Shown here: positions 9,485 to 17,525 of the stretch, in pieces
Layout of the letters: every line of letters starts with the position of its first letter
Position numbering within the stretch: the first letter of the stretch is position 1
DNA from: ATX-6F1 sp943369485
GTDB taxonomy: Bacteria > Cyanobacteriota > Cyanobacteriia > PCC-6307 > Cyanobiaceae
NCBI GenBank assembly: GCA_943369485.1
Contig: CALRNH020000001.1
Coordinates: 1 to 64,000, forward strand
Reading direction: 5' to 3'
Length of the DNA stretch: 64,000 nucleotides
Position numbers and translations under genes: made by a program
The notes under the pieces: model-generated
The model's database searches: none
What the model was told of the DNA's origin: nothing
What the model saw: the letters and a program-made list of their open reading frames with translations, nothing else

Positions 9485-9978
9485 CCCACCGCCGAGCTCA
9501 GTGCCAGCAGCAGAGAGGGCCAGAACAGCCACCAGCCCAGGGCCTGGAGCAGACCCGCCGCCGGCCCCGGCCAGAGCAGCAGCAGCAGCGAGGCGAACTG
9601 CAGCAAGGTCTTGGCCTTGCCGCTCCAGGAGGCCGGTCCACCGTTCCCCATGCCGGCCCGCCAACCGGAGATCAGCAGCTCCCGCGCCAGCAGCAGCCAG
9701 ACCGCCCAGAGGGGAAGCGCCCCGGTGGCCCCCAGCCACAACAGCGGAGCACTGATCAGGATCTTGTCGGTGAGTGGATCCAGCCGCGCTCCCCAGATCG
9801 AGCCGCCGCCACTGCGGCGGGCCAGCCAGCCGTCGGCCCAGTCGCTGAGCCCCCCCAGCAGCAGCAGCAGCCAGCCCAGCCAGAGCTGGCCGCTGAGGAG
9901 CGCAAGCAGCAGGGGCAGGCCGATCAGGGCCCGTGCCACCGTCAGAGCGTCGGCCGCTCGCCGTTGCAGGGAAGCCAT
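9466..9978 (-). CDS. pgsA: CDP-diacylglycerol-glycerol-3-phosphate 3-phosphatidyltransferase
   Basis: Makes phosphatidylglycerophosphate, precursor of the phosphatidylglycerol that photosystems require. A 170-residue membrane protein with the complete CDP-alcohol phosphotransferase signature: DWADGWLARR, then G and D...D in WGARLDPLTDK. About four to five hydrophobic helices follow. The start at 9978 gives MASLQRRAADALTVARALIG, the usual N-terminal amphipathic and first helix. Other CDP-alcohol phosphotransferases share the motif; size and helix layout favour PgsA. Confidence 0.9.
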   Translation of the reverse strand: MASLQRRAADALTVARALIGLPLLLALLSGQLWLGWLLLLLGGLSDWADGWLARRSGGGSIWGARLDPLTDKILISAPLLWLGATGALPLWAVWLLLARELLISGWRAGMGNGGPASWSGKAKTLLQFASLLLLLWPGPAAGLLQALGWWLFWPSLLLALSSAVGYLRGA

Positions 9979-10089
9979 CGGAGCTGTGGTCGCTGCGCTC
10001 GAGTCTGCAGTCCGGTCGGGTTGGACCCTGGCCGGGGCTTCCCCGGGAGGGACGCTGACCTAGAAACGGCAAAGCCACCGTTGCTGCCC

Positions 10090-10569
10090 ATGGCCACCGA
10101 GATCCCCACCACCCAGCGGGTGCGCGATGTGATGAGTGCCCCGGCCCTCAGCGTGCGCACCGACACCCCCTTGCAGGAGGCGGTGACCCTGATGAGTGAG
10201 CGCCATTTCAGCGGGCTGCCGGTGCTCGATGGCGAAGGTCAGTTGGTGGGCGAACTCAGTGAACAAGACCTGATGGTGCGCGAGAGCGGCTTCGATGCCG
10301 GCCCCTACGTGATGCTGCTCGACAGCGTGATCTACCTGCGCAACCCGCTGCAGTGGGACAAACAGGTCCATCAGGTGCTGGGCAGCACCGTGGGTGAAGT
10401 GATGACGGGAACCCATCCCCACTCCTGTGGCCCCGATGTGAGCCTGAGCGAGGCCGCCCGTTTGCTCCACGACCGCAGCACCCAGCGTCTGTTCGTGCTC
10501 GATGCGGGCGGGCGCCTGGAGGGCGTGCTCACCCGCGGCGATGTGGTGCGGGCCCTGGCGGCGGAGTGA
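10090..10569 (+). CDS. Tandem CBS-domain protein
   Basis: 159 residues made almost wholly of two CBS motifs: RVRDVMSAPALSVRTDTPLQ through LVGELSEQDLM, and VGEVMTGTHPHSCGPDVSLSE through LEGVLTRGDVVRAL. The inter-motif loop (about 62-92) is longer than usual. Such stand-alone CBS pairs bind adenine nucleotides or similar ligands and regulate partners; cyanobacterial and plant homologues (CBSX type) have been linked to thioredoxins, but no partner is evident here. The ATG at 10090 begins directly before the domain. Confidence 0.88.
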   Translation: MATEIPTTQRVRDVMSAPALSVRTDTPLQEAVTLMSERHFSGLPVLDGEGQLVGELSEQDLMVRESGFDAGPYVMLLDSVIYLRNPLQWDKQVHQVLGSTVGEVMTGTHPHSCGPDVSLSEAARLLHDRSTQRLFVLDAGGRLEGVLTRGDVVRALAAE

Positions 10570-10630
10570 GTGGTTGCGGCATGGTGGCCAGAACGGCGAT
10601 GCGGCCGGCGCTGTCGCCTTGACCATCGGC

Positions 10631-12130
10631 TCAGGGCGCAGACGTCAAAGGTGGCGGTAGCAGCACCGGTGGCGGAGCGCCCTGGGGTGGTGTAGATGGG
10701 TTCGGGCTTGCCTGGGGCTGGGGCAGCGGCGCCGGGGTGGCGGGTCCTGCCCCTGCAGGGGGCTCCGGGCGAGGCTCCTCCGGCGTGGGCGGTTCGCCGC
10801 TGTCCGGTCGCACCGCATATGGGTCGCTGGGTAGCTGCTGGCCCTCCTGCAGCAGCAACGGCGGGGGCAGATCGGGCGGCAGCGGCAGCTCCGTAGCCGG
10901 TTGGCCGAGAGCTGGGCTGTCCTTCTGCTGCCGTTCCCGCAGGACCGACGGGTCGGCGGTGATCGGCGGCTCCCGCAGGGGAGCCCCCGGGCTGGGGGGC
11001 GAGCCACCTTTGGGGACCCGCGGGGCCCAGATCAGTCGCGCCAGGGGTTCGATCCCCTGCTCCACCAGCCTGTTGAAGCCCGCCAAGGCACGATCCAGCA
11101 GCTGGCCACCCAAGGCCTGGCTGCACTCCAGTGGGTTCCCGCAGGCCTGGGTGCCCTGGTGGGGGGTGAGGCTGGCGAGCAGGTTGCCCTGCAGCGGCAG
11201 CCGGCGCTCGCTCAGACGCAGCATGAAGGGCACGTGAACGAAGCTGGTGGCACCCCCGCTGATCCAGTTGGCGTCCTGCTCGGAGAAGCCCTTCACGCCG
11301 GGAATGATGAAGCGGCTCTTGGAAGCGTGATCGGGCAGGTAGGCGGCCACCAGCCCGCGATCCCTGGCCAGGGCGCGGGTCTGCTCCAGGGTGAGCCCGT
11401 CGCGGCTCATCAGCACCTCCAGCCGGCCGTCCCTGCGCAGGCCGATCACCATGCGGATGCGCGGCAGGAAGTAGCGGATCTGTTGACCCATGCTGATGCT
11501 GTAGGCGCCCTTGTAGGCCTCCGGCGGCGACTCGAGGTCGTTGTAAAGGCTGTGGAGCCCGCCGATGAAGGTGTCGTAGCGGCTGGCCCGCTCCGGGGTC
11601 AGTTCGCCATAACCGAAATCCACGTGACCATCGTGGCCAATGCCGATGAAGGCCCGCTGGCGGGAGGCGGTCCGGTTGCGGCCGCGCCAGACCCGCTCCC
11701 CCAGCTTGAGATCTCCGAGGGGCACGGTGATCTCACGGCCGCTCTCATTGACGTGCCGCTCGTACATCGGCCCGGAGATGTAGGCCAGGGCCGAGCTGTC
11801 GGCGAAGGCCTCCTGTTCCCGGTCCCAGCCCTCCAGCACGTCGATGCGTACCCGGCGGGGGTCGAAATCGAGGGCGAAGGACTGGTCGTCAGGTTTGTAG
11901 CGGAAGCTCCCGGCGTCCCCGACGAGGCTCCGCTGGCTGATCGCCGAGGGCTGATCAGTTGGCAGGGGGGGAGCGATCGCCATCAATCCCAGCAGGGCGG
12001 CCAGGGGCAGGCCGATCACCAGCCAGCGCTTGCGACCCCGGGCGCGGCGCCGTGGCGCGTCCGCCGTTCGCCGACCCCGGTCCGACGCACGGGGCGAGGA
12101 ACGTTCTGGCGAGCGGAGCTGCCGCGTCAA
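10631..12130 (-). CDS. Membrane-anchored protein with Pro-rich C-terminal tail, unknown
   Basis: 499 residues: a basic, Arg-rich head (1-34), one transmembrane anchor (about 35-53), a folded middle (about 70-365) with motifs such as SALAYISGPMYERHV, RAFIGIGHDGHVDFGYGELT and GAYSISMGQQIRYFLPR, and a long Pro-rich tail (about 375-499). The middle loosely recalls phosphodiester-glycosidase (NAGPA-like) proteins, but I cannot assign it. The TTG start at 12130 overlaps the stop of the upstream GST gene (TTGA), suggesting coupled translation. Probably exposed to the periplasm. Confidence 0.65.
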   Translation of the reverse strand: MTRQLRSPERSSPRASDRGRRTADAPRRRARGRKRWLVIGLPLAALLGLMAIAPPLPTDQPSAISQRSLVGDAGSFRYKPDDQSFALDFDPRRVRIDVLEGWDREQEAFADSSALAYISGPMYERHVNESGREITVPLGDLKLGERVWRGRNRTASRQRAFIGIGHDGHVDFGYGELTPERASRYDTFIGGLHSLYNDLESPPEAYKGAYSISMGQQIRYFLPRIRMVIGLRRDGRLEVLMSRDGLTLEQTRALARDRGLVAAYLPDHASKSRFIIPGVKGFSEQDANWISGGATSFVHVPFMLRLSERRLPLQGNLLASLTPHQGTQACGNPLECSQALGGQLLDRALAGFNRLVEQGIEPLARLIWAPRVPKGGSPPSPGAPLREPPITADPSVLRERQQKDSPALGQPATELPLPPDLPPPLLLQEGQQLPSDPYAVRPDSGEPPTPEEPRPEPPAGAGPATPAPLPQPQASPNPSTPPQGAPPPVLLPPPLTSAP

Positions 12131-12717
12131 CCCATCACCTGGCGGTAGGCCGGCCGCGCCTGGGTGGCGGCGATCCGGGCGGCCACGTGGGGGTAGGGGC
12201 TCAGATCGATCTGGGGAAAGAACACCGGCAGGTAGGCCAGATGCGACTCCAGGGCGCAGTCGGCCACGCCCCAGGCCTCACCGATCAAGGGGGTGCCCGC
12301 CGCCAGAAGACCATCAAGCACCCCCAGCAGCCGTGGAAACTCCGTTTCCCGGTTGCTGCTGATGAACAGGGCCGAGGACAGCGTGGCGTTGGCGAACAGC
12401 ACCCACTGCTCCGCCAGGGCCCGCTGCTCGGGGTTCGCGAATTCGTGGCCGTAGCGGTCCGCCAGGTAGAGCAGGATCGCGCCGCTCTCGAACAACGTCA
12501 GGCAAGCGTCCGGGGCTCCGCCACCTGCTTCGACCCCGGTGTCATCGACCAACACGGGCACCTTGCCAAAGGGATTGAGGCTCAAGAACGGTTCCTGGCG
12601 GTGCTCACCGGCCGCCATGTTCAGCTGCCGCCAGAGGTAGGGGATGCCCTTTTCTTCCAGGTACCAGGCCACCATGGTGGCCCTGGAACGGGCGCCGCCG
12701 TAGAGGGTGAGGCTCAT
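12127..12717 (-). CDS. Glutathione S-transferase family protein
   Basis: 196 residues. The N-terminal thioredoxin-like domain (1-85) has SLTLYGGARSRATMVAWYLE and the cis-Pro/SNAIL-type positions NPFGKVPVLVDD and LFESGAILLYLADRY; an all-helical C-terminal domain follows with GVADCALESHLAYL. It uses glutathione in detoxification or reduction; the substrate is unknown. The ATG at 12717 gives the canonical GST start, and an earlier in-frame start at 12804 is not needed. It is divergent from the polyferredoxin fusion gene with a 61-base spacer and coupled to the unknown gene downstream. Confidence 0.9.
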   Translation of the reverse strand: MSLTLYGGARSRATMVAWYLEEKGIPYLWRQLNMAAGEHRQEPFLSLNPFGKVPVLVDDTGVEAGGGAPDACLTLFESGAILLYLADRYGHEFANPEQRALAEQWVLFANATLSSALFISSNRETEFPRLLGVLDGLLAAGTPLIGEAWGVADCALESHLAYLPVFFPQIDLSPYPHVAARIAATQARPAYRQVMG

Positions 12718-12778
12718 GGGGAGATAGTGGGCCAATCCCCATCCTCGCGCCCAGAATCCCAGCATCCGGGGAGCATCG

Positions 12779-14893
12779 GTGACGGATGACACGCTGACTT
12801 CCACCGGGGCGAGCGAACCCTTCCTGCGACTGGCCCCTTACCTGGTGGGGCGCACCCGTCGGGGGGTGGTGGGCAGCAGTCGCTACGCAGTCGCCCTGCG
12901 GGAAAGCCTGCGCCAGGCCGCCAGCGATCCAACCGCCCGCGCCGTGCTGCTCTCCGGTGAACCGGGCCTGGAAAAAGACAACCTGGCGGCCCTGATTCAT
13001 TTCGGCTCCGCCGCCCGCAAGCAGCTGATGGTGCGTCTCGATGGCGGCCTGCTGCGCGGCGACGGGGTGGAGCTGTTCGGCAGCGCCAGCAGCGATGGTG
13101 ACGGTTCGCTGCTGATGAGCCTCGGGGCAGGCGCCCTGCTGATCGACAAGCTCGATCGGGTCGACCCCGCCCTGCTGCCGGCGTTGCTGGAATTGGCCCG
13201 CTCGGGTCAGTGGCGGGCGGCGGGGGAGGGGTCCACCCAGCGGCGGTTCAGGGGTCGTGTGTACTTCACCACCGAGGCGGTGATGGTGGCCTTCGATCAG
13301 GCCTGCACGCTGATCCGGGTACCGCCCCTGCGGGTGCGCCGCCAGGATCTGGGCGATTGGCTGCGCTACGGCATTCGCCAGCGCAGCCGGCTGCTGGGCT
13401 GGAGCCAGCCGCCGGCGGTGCCGGAGGCGGTGATCAAGCGGCTTCAGATCTACGACTTTCCCAACAACCTGCGCGAGTTGGAGGTTGTCTCGGATCGGGC
13501 CCTGCGCCAGGCCCAGGCCACGCGTCCCGCCGTGCTGCCCGAAGAAGTCTTCTGGACGGCTGGCCGTAGCCCACGGCTGCGTTTCGACCTCTGGCGCTGG
13601 AAACCACCGCTGCGGGAATGGATGCGTTCGCCCCGCCTCTGGAACGCCCTGCTGTTCGGCGTCGTGAGCTGGGTGTTCGTGCTCGTGAACCTCTGGCTCT
13701 GGCTCGGTCCCCAGGACCGCGCCCACAACGGCGCCCTCAATCTGTTCTGGGCCTGGTGGTGGCCGTTGATCCTGCTGGCCTACCCCCTGGTGGGCCGACT
13801 CTGGTGTTCCTTCTGCCCGTTCATGGTCTGGGGGGAGATCGTGCAGCGTCTGGCGGGGCTTCTGGGCTGGCAGCCCGCCCGCTGGCCCCGGGGCAACAGC
13901 GATACCTGGGCCTCCCCCGTGCTGGCGGCCCTGTTTGCCGCGATCCTGCTCTGGGAGGAGCTGGGCGACCTGGTGAACACCGCCTGGGCCAGCAGCACCC
14001 TGCTGCTGCTGATCACCGCTGGGGCCGTGGTGGGCTCGCTCAGCTTCGAGAAGCGTTTCTGGTGCCGCTACCTCTGCCCGGTGGGGGGCATGAACGGGTT
14101 GTTCGCGAAGCTCTCGATCCTGGAGCTGCGCGCCCAGGTGGGCACCTGCAGCGGCAGCTGCACCACCTACGCCTGCTTCAAGGGCGGTCCCGCCGACGGC
14201 GAGGGTCTGGCCAGCGCCGGCTGCCCGCTCGGCACCCACCCGGCCCATCTGGCCGACAACCGCAACTGCGTGCTCTGCCTGACCTGCGCCCAGGCCTGCC
14301 CGCACCGCTCCGTCCAACTGAGCCTGCGGCCCCCCGCCGCCGACCTTCACAAGGACATGGCCCCGCCGGTCGGTGAGCCGGGCCTGATCCTGGTGCTGGC
14401 GGGCGGGGTGTGCCTGCACCACTGGCAGCGGCTGCTGGGCTGGCTGCCCCTGGCGCCAGCAAGCCTGCAGGAAGGCCCCTGGCTGCCCCGGCTGGCCTTT
14501 GCCAGCCTGGCCCTGGCCCTGCCTGCCCTGGTGCATCTGCTGCTGGCGCCGCTGGTGCCCTTGGGGCGAAGGACATTGGCCCTCTACGGCCTGCTGCCGC
14601 TGCTCTGGGCCCTGATGCTGGCCCGATTTCTGCCCTTGGGCATGGCGGAGGGAGGTCAGCTGCTCCCGGTTTCGCTCGAGCCGCTGCTGGGGGCCTGGAC
14701 GAGTCAACTGCCCTGTTGGAGCGCCGATCCGCATGTGATCGGGTTCTGCCAGTCCCTGGCCCTGCTTGTTGGGGTGGCCGGCTCGCTCGTGCTGCTGCGG
14801 CGGTTGCTGCTGCCTGGGGCCCGGGCCTTCTGGTGGGGCTCGGCGCTGGCGCTGCTGCTGGGGACCTCAGGCCGTTGGCTGGTGGCTCAATAG
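12779..14893 (+). CDS. Degenerate sigma54-type AAA+ domain fused to NapH/NosR-like membrane polyferredoxin
   Basis: 704 residues. Residues 30-255 have the outline of a sigma54 activator AAA+ module, including VELFGS (about 97-102) and DFPNNLRELEVVSDRAL near 226-242. Walker A reads GEPGLEKDN instead of GxxGxGK[ST], Walker B reads LLIDKLDR with Lys124 replacing Glu, and no GAFTGA loop exists, so ATP hydrolysis and sigma54 contact are unlikely. Residues 285-440 hold several transmembrane helices with WCSFCPF (Cys343/346) and FWCRYLCPVG (429/433). Then come CSGSCTTYAC and a 4Fe-4S motif CVLCLTCAQACP (497-507), then four to five more helices. It probably passes electrons across or along the membrane; partners are unknown. 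The start ATG at 12779 lies opposite the GST gene. Confidence 0.85.
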   Translation: MTDDTLTSTGASEPFLRLAPYLVGRTRRGVVGSSRYAVALRESLRQAASDPTARAVLLSGEPGLEKDNLAALIHFGSAARKQLMVRLDGGLLRGDGVELFGSASSDGDGSLLMSLGAGALLIDKLDRVDPALLPALLELARSGQWRAAGEGSTQRRFRGRVYFTTEAVMVAFDQACTLIRVPPLRVRRQDLGDWLRYGIRQRSRLLGWSQPPAVPEAVIKRLQIYDFPNNLRELEVVSDRALRQAQATRPAVLPEEVFWTAGRSPRLRFDLWRWKPPLREWMRSPRLWNALLFGVVSWVFVLVNLWLWLGPQDRAHNGALNLFWAWWWPLILLAYPLVGRLWCSFCPFMVWGEIVQRLAGLLGWQPARWPRGNSDTWASPVLAALFAAILLWEELGDLVNTAWASSTLLLLITAGAVVGSLSFEKRFWCRYLCPVGGMNGLFAKLSILELRAQVGTCSGSCTTYACFKGGPADGEGLASAGCPLGTHPAHLADNRNCVLCLTCAQACPHRSVQLSLRPPAADLHKDMAPPVGEPGLILVLAGGVCLHHWQRLLGWLPLAPASLQEGPWLPRLAFASLALALPALVHLLLAPLVPLGRRTLALYGLLPLLWALMLARFLPLGMAEGGQLLPVSLEPLLGAWTSQLPCWSADPHVIGFCQSLALLVGVAGSLVLLRRLLLPGARAFWWGSALALLLGTSGRWLVAQ

Positions 14894-15174
14894 CTGCGAC
14901 AGAGACGGGCGATGTCTGAGTCGCGATAGAGGGGACGGCTGCCGTCGGGGGCACCGGGATCCAGCTTCTGGTTCTTGGTGAGCAGGTTGGTCTCGCCGAG
15001 GCGGTTGGCCACCAGGGTGTGCTCCAGGCCGCCGCTGCTGCGCCAGCGCTGGCAGTTGTGCAGGTTGTCGTCGGCGTGGGCGACGGCCGGCGCGAGCAGC
15101 ACGATCGCGACCAGGACTGGGGGCGCCCATCGGCCTGCCCCGTGCCTGGGGCGTGGGAGGAGGGGCTGAGCCAT
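14887..15174 (-). CDS. Small secreted protein, unknown
   Basis: 95 residues from the ATG at 15174, with a signal peptide (VLVAIVLLAPAVAHA, cleavage before DDN) and a mature part of about 60 residues with two Cys (LHNCQRW and ARLCRS) that could form a disulfide. Periplasmic or lumenal. No family recognised. It is convergent with the polyferredoxin gene, overlapping its 3' end by seven bases. Confidence 0.6.
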   Translation of the reverse strand: MAQPLLPRPRHGAGRWAPPVLVAIVLLAPAVAHADDNLHNCQRWRSSGGLEHTLVANRLGETNLLTKNQKLDPGAPDGSRPLYRDSDIARLCRSY

Positions 15175-15238
15175 GGGCCCATCCTGCTCGATTGAGGGGC
15201 CACGGCTGGAATAATTCAGAGGCTTCGAGCCATCCCCC

Positions 15239-15322
15239 ATGATGACCATCGCCCTTTTGATCTCCCTGGCTGGCTCCTTGGTGCTGATGGGTCTGATCGT
15301 GCGCCGGCTGGAGCGCGGTTGA
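15239..15322 (+). CDS. 27-residue single-helix membrane peptide, unknown
   Basis: An ATGATG start and TGA stop enclose one hydrophobic helix followed by a basic tail (VRRLERG). Size and shape are those of the one-helix subunits of photosystems, cytochrome b6f or NDH-1, but the sequence is not PetN (found at 33580), PetG, PetL, PsbM or PsaM as I know them. A start in a minus-strand frame at this spot belongs to the neighbouring secreted protein region. Followed by a 14-base repeat and another single-helix protein. Confidence 0.5.
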   Translation: MMTIALLISLAGSLVLMGLIVRRLERG

Positions 15323-15334
15323 AGGAGTCAGCCC

Positions 15335-15362
15335 AAGGCCGTGGCTTCAAGGCCGTGGCTTC
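15335..15362. repeat. 14-base direct repeat, two copies
   Basis: The unit aaggccgtggcttc occurs at 15335-15348 and 15349-15362 and is followed by the first four bases of a third copy. It lies 50 bases upstream of the next small gene, so it may sit in that promoter or leader. Confidence 0.85.
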
Positions 15363-15412
15363 AAGGTGCTTCGGCGTTTCTAGTCTGGGGCTGATCCCTC
15401 AATGGTTTCGCC

Positions 15413-15580
15413 ATGCACACTCACGACCTGGAGAACCACGACAACCTCTACGCGGATGAAGGAGCGATCGAGATCGGTGAAACCAACCTCGAGGCCCAGA
15501 ACCATGCCCTGCTGGCCATCGGCGCGATGGTGGGCCTGCTCACCCTGCTGGGGAGCTACCTGATCGTGTACGCCAACTGA
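15413..15580 (+). CDS. 55-residue single-helix membrane protein, unknown
   Basis: The ATG at 15413 opens an acidic, His-containing N-terminal half (MHTHDLENHDNLYADEG) followed by one transmembrane helix near residues 33-53 (HALLAIGAMVGLLTLLGSYL). It lacks the ExxNGR chlorophyll-binding motif of high-light-inducible proteins. The composition suggests a small thylakoid or plasma-membrane subunit. It is short and easily missed. Lies just downstream of the 27-residue peptide, same strand. Confidence 0.6.
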   Translation: MHTHDLENHDNLYADEGAIEIGETNLEAQNHALLAIGAMVGLLTLLGSYLIVYAN

Positions 15581-15634
15581 TCCCGGCCTGCTCCTAATGG
15601 CCGGCTGAATCCAGGCAGCCACTGGGCCCTCGGC

Positions 15635-16591
15635 TCAGTGGCTCATCGCCAGCATCCGCTCGATCGGTGCGAGGGCCCGCACCCGCAGGGCTTCGTCGAG
15701 TTCAATGCTGGGGGAAAGGGTTTCCAGGCAACGCCAGAGTTTCTCGAGAGTGTTGAGCCGCATGTAGGGGCAGGCGTTGCAGCTGCAGCCATCGGCTCCG
15801 GGCACTTCAAAGAATTGCTTGTGGCTCAGGCGGCCGCGCATGCGGTGCAGGATGCCCGGCTCGGTGAGCACGATGAAGCTGGTGGCCTCGCTGGTTTCGG
15901 CCCGCTGCAGCAGCTGGCTGGTGGAGCCGATGAAATCGGCCAGATCGAGCAGATGCTGCTGACACTCCGGGTGGGCGATCACCTCCGCCTCGGGGTGGTC
16001 CAGCTTCAGGCGCAGCAGGGCCTCCTCGCTGAAGGTTTCGTGCACCAGGCAGCTGCCGGGCCAGAGGGTCAGCTCCCGGCCGCTGTTGCGCGCGACCCAG
16101 CGGCCCAGGTTCTGGTCGGGGGCGAACAGGATCGGCCGATCGGTGGGCAATTGGCGCACCAGCGAAATGGCGTTGCTGCTGGTGCAGATCAGGTCGCTCT
16201 GGGCCTTCACCGCCGCCGAACAATTGATGTAGCTCACCACGATGTGGTTCGGGTGCTGGGCGCGGAAGGCGGCAAAGCCGTCCGCGGGGCAGGCGTCCGC
16301 CAGGGAGCAGCCCGCCTCCAGATCCGGCAGCACCACGGTCTTGCTGGGGTTGAGGATCTTGGCGGTTTCGGCCATGAAGTGGACGCCGCAGAAGGCGATC
16401 ACATCGGCGTTGGTGCTGGCGGCCCGCCGGGCCAGCTCCAGGGAGTCGCCCACGAAGTCGGCAATGTCCTGGATCTCGGCGGACTGGTAGTAGTGCGCCA
16501 GGATCACGGCGTTGCGCCGCTCGCGCAGCCCATGGATGGCGTCCGTCAGATCGGCGGGGGCCTGCTCGGCGATGGCTGCCGTCATGACCAA
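15635..16591 (-). CDS. nadA: Quinolinate synthase
   Basis: Condenses iminoaspartate with dihydroxyacetone phosphate to quinolinate in NAD synthesis; needs a 4Fe-4S cluster. 318 residues, typical size. The expected pseudo-threefold pattern is present: ILAHYYQSAEIQDIADFVGD at the first domain, FCGVHFMAETAKILNP, ADACPADGF, HPECQQHLL and CNACPYMRLNTL. Cluster ligands are probably the Cys of FCGVHF, a middle-domain Cys and the Cys of NACPYM. A second Met two codons in is an alternative start. It is divergent from the metallophosphoesterase gene with 46 bases between starts. Confidence 0.95.
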   Translation of the reverse strand: MVMTAAIAEQAPADLTDAIHGLRERRNAVILAHYYQSAEIQDIADFVGDSLELARRAASTNADVIAFCGVHFMAETAKILNPSKTVVLPDLEAGCSLADACPADGFAAFRAQHPNHIVVSYINCSAAVKAQSDLICTSSNAISLVRQLPTDRPILFAPDQNLGRWVARNSGRELTLWPGSCLVHETFSEEALLRLKLDHPEAEVIAHPECQQHLLDLADFIGSTSQLLQRAETSEATSFIVLTEPGILHRMRGRLSHKQFFEVPGADGCSCNACPYMRLNTLEKLWRCLETLSPSIELDEALRVRALAPIERMLAMSH

Positions 16592-16637
16592 GGTTGACCT
16601 CGATTGGGTCAGGATGGCCCCAGCCTAGGAAAATGGG

Positions 16638-17525
16638 TTGCCCGTCCACCGCCTCGCCATCGCCGGAGACCTGCACGGGCAGTGGGATGGCAGCGATGTC
16701 GAGCTCCTGGCCCAGTTGGCCCCCGATGCCCTGCTGGTGGTGGGTGATCTCCACGATGGTCAGCAACGCATCGCCGCCAGCCTCGGCAAGCTGCCCCTCC
16801 CCCTGGCCTGCATCCTTGGCAACCACGACACCGGCCGCGACGCCAGTGGCCGCACCCTCCAGCGCCAGCTCGACCACCTGGGGGATCGCCACTGCGGCTG
16901 GAGCCGCTGCCAGCTGGATCCACCGGGCCTCGCCGTCGTGGGGGGGCGTCCCTGCAGCCCCGGGGGCGGCTACCACCTCTCGGATCCGGTGCGGGCGATC
17001 TGGGGGCCCGTGAGCCGCGAGGAGTCCACCGAACGCATCCTCTCGGCGGCCCTCGCCGCTCCGCTCGAGACGCCTCTGGTGTTCCTGGCCCACGCCGGCC
17101 CCAGCGGCCTGGGCAGCCTGGCCACGGATCCCTGCGGCCGCGATTGGAAGAGCCCTGCCCGCGACTGGGGTGACCAGGACCTGTCCGAGGCGATCGCCCA
17201 GGTGCGCCGCCACCGACCCCTGCCGCTGGTGGTCTTCGGCCACATGCATCACCTTCTCTGGCTGGGCCAGGGGGAACGCCGCAGTTTTCAGATCGATCGC
17301 GGCGGCACCGCTTATCTCAATGCGGCCTCGGTGCCCCGCCACGGCACCGATGAGCAGGGGCGGCGTGTGCGGCACTTCTCCTGGGTCGAACTCGACGACG
17401 GCGCCCTGCTCCACGCCAGCCACCGCTGGTATGGGCTCGATGGCCGACTGCTCTATCAGCAGCGGCTCTACCAACGGGCGCCACGCCTTGAACCATCCCT
17501 TGAGGCCCTGCCGGTGCCGTGCTGA
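16638..17525 (+). CDS. Calcineurin-type metallophosphoesterase
   Basis: 295 residues from a TTG start, with the full metal-binding set: AIAGDLHGQW (Asp11, His13), VVGDLHDG (Asp37), LGNHDTG (Asn62, His63), LAHAGPSG, and VVFGHMHHLL near 210-218. Length and pattern fit a cyanobacterial/plant subfamily of these enzymes; substrate unknown. No signal peptide, so cytosolic. The 3' end overlaps the next gene by seven bases, indicating an operon with the glycosyltransferase-like protein. Confidence 0.85.
   Translation: MPVHRLAIAGDLHGQWDGSDVELLAQLAPDALLVVGDLHDGQQRIAASLGKLPLPLACILGNHDTGRDASGRTLQRQLDHLGDRHCGWSRCQLDPPGLAVVGGRPCSPGGGYHLSDPVRAIWGPVSREESTERILSAALAAPLETPLVFLAHAGPSGLGSLATDPCGRDWKSPARDWGDQDLSEAIAQVRRHRPLPLVVFGHMHHLLWLGQGERRSFQIDRGGTAYLNAASVPRHGTDEQGRRVRHFSWVELDDGALLHASHRWYGLDGRLLYQQRLYQRAPRLEPSLEALPVPC

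Noticed and set aside
12779..13560. Active sigma54-dependent transcription activator
   Set aside because: Walker A, Walker B Glu and GAFTGA are missing, and cyanobacteria lack sigma54.
12605..14734. 709-codon frame antisense to the polyferredoxin fusion
   Set aside because: Gln/Gly/Pro/His-rich translation without motifs; the plus-strand protein has clear cluster-binding motifs and helices.
15807..17474. 555-codon minus-strand frame across nadA and the metallophosphoesterase gene
   Set aside because: Overlaps two genes in other frames and has no family pattern.
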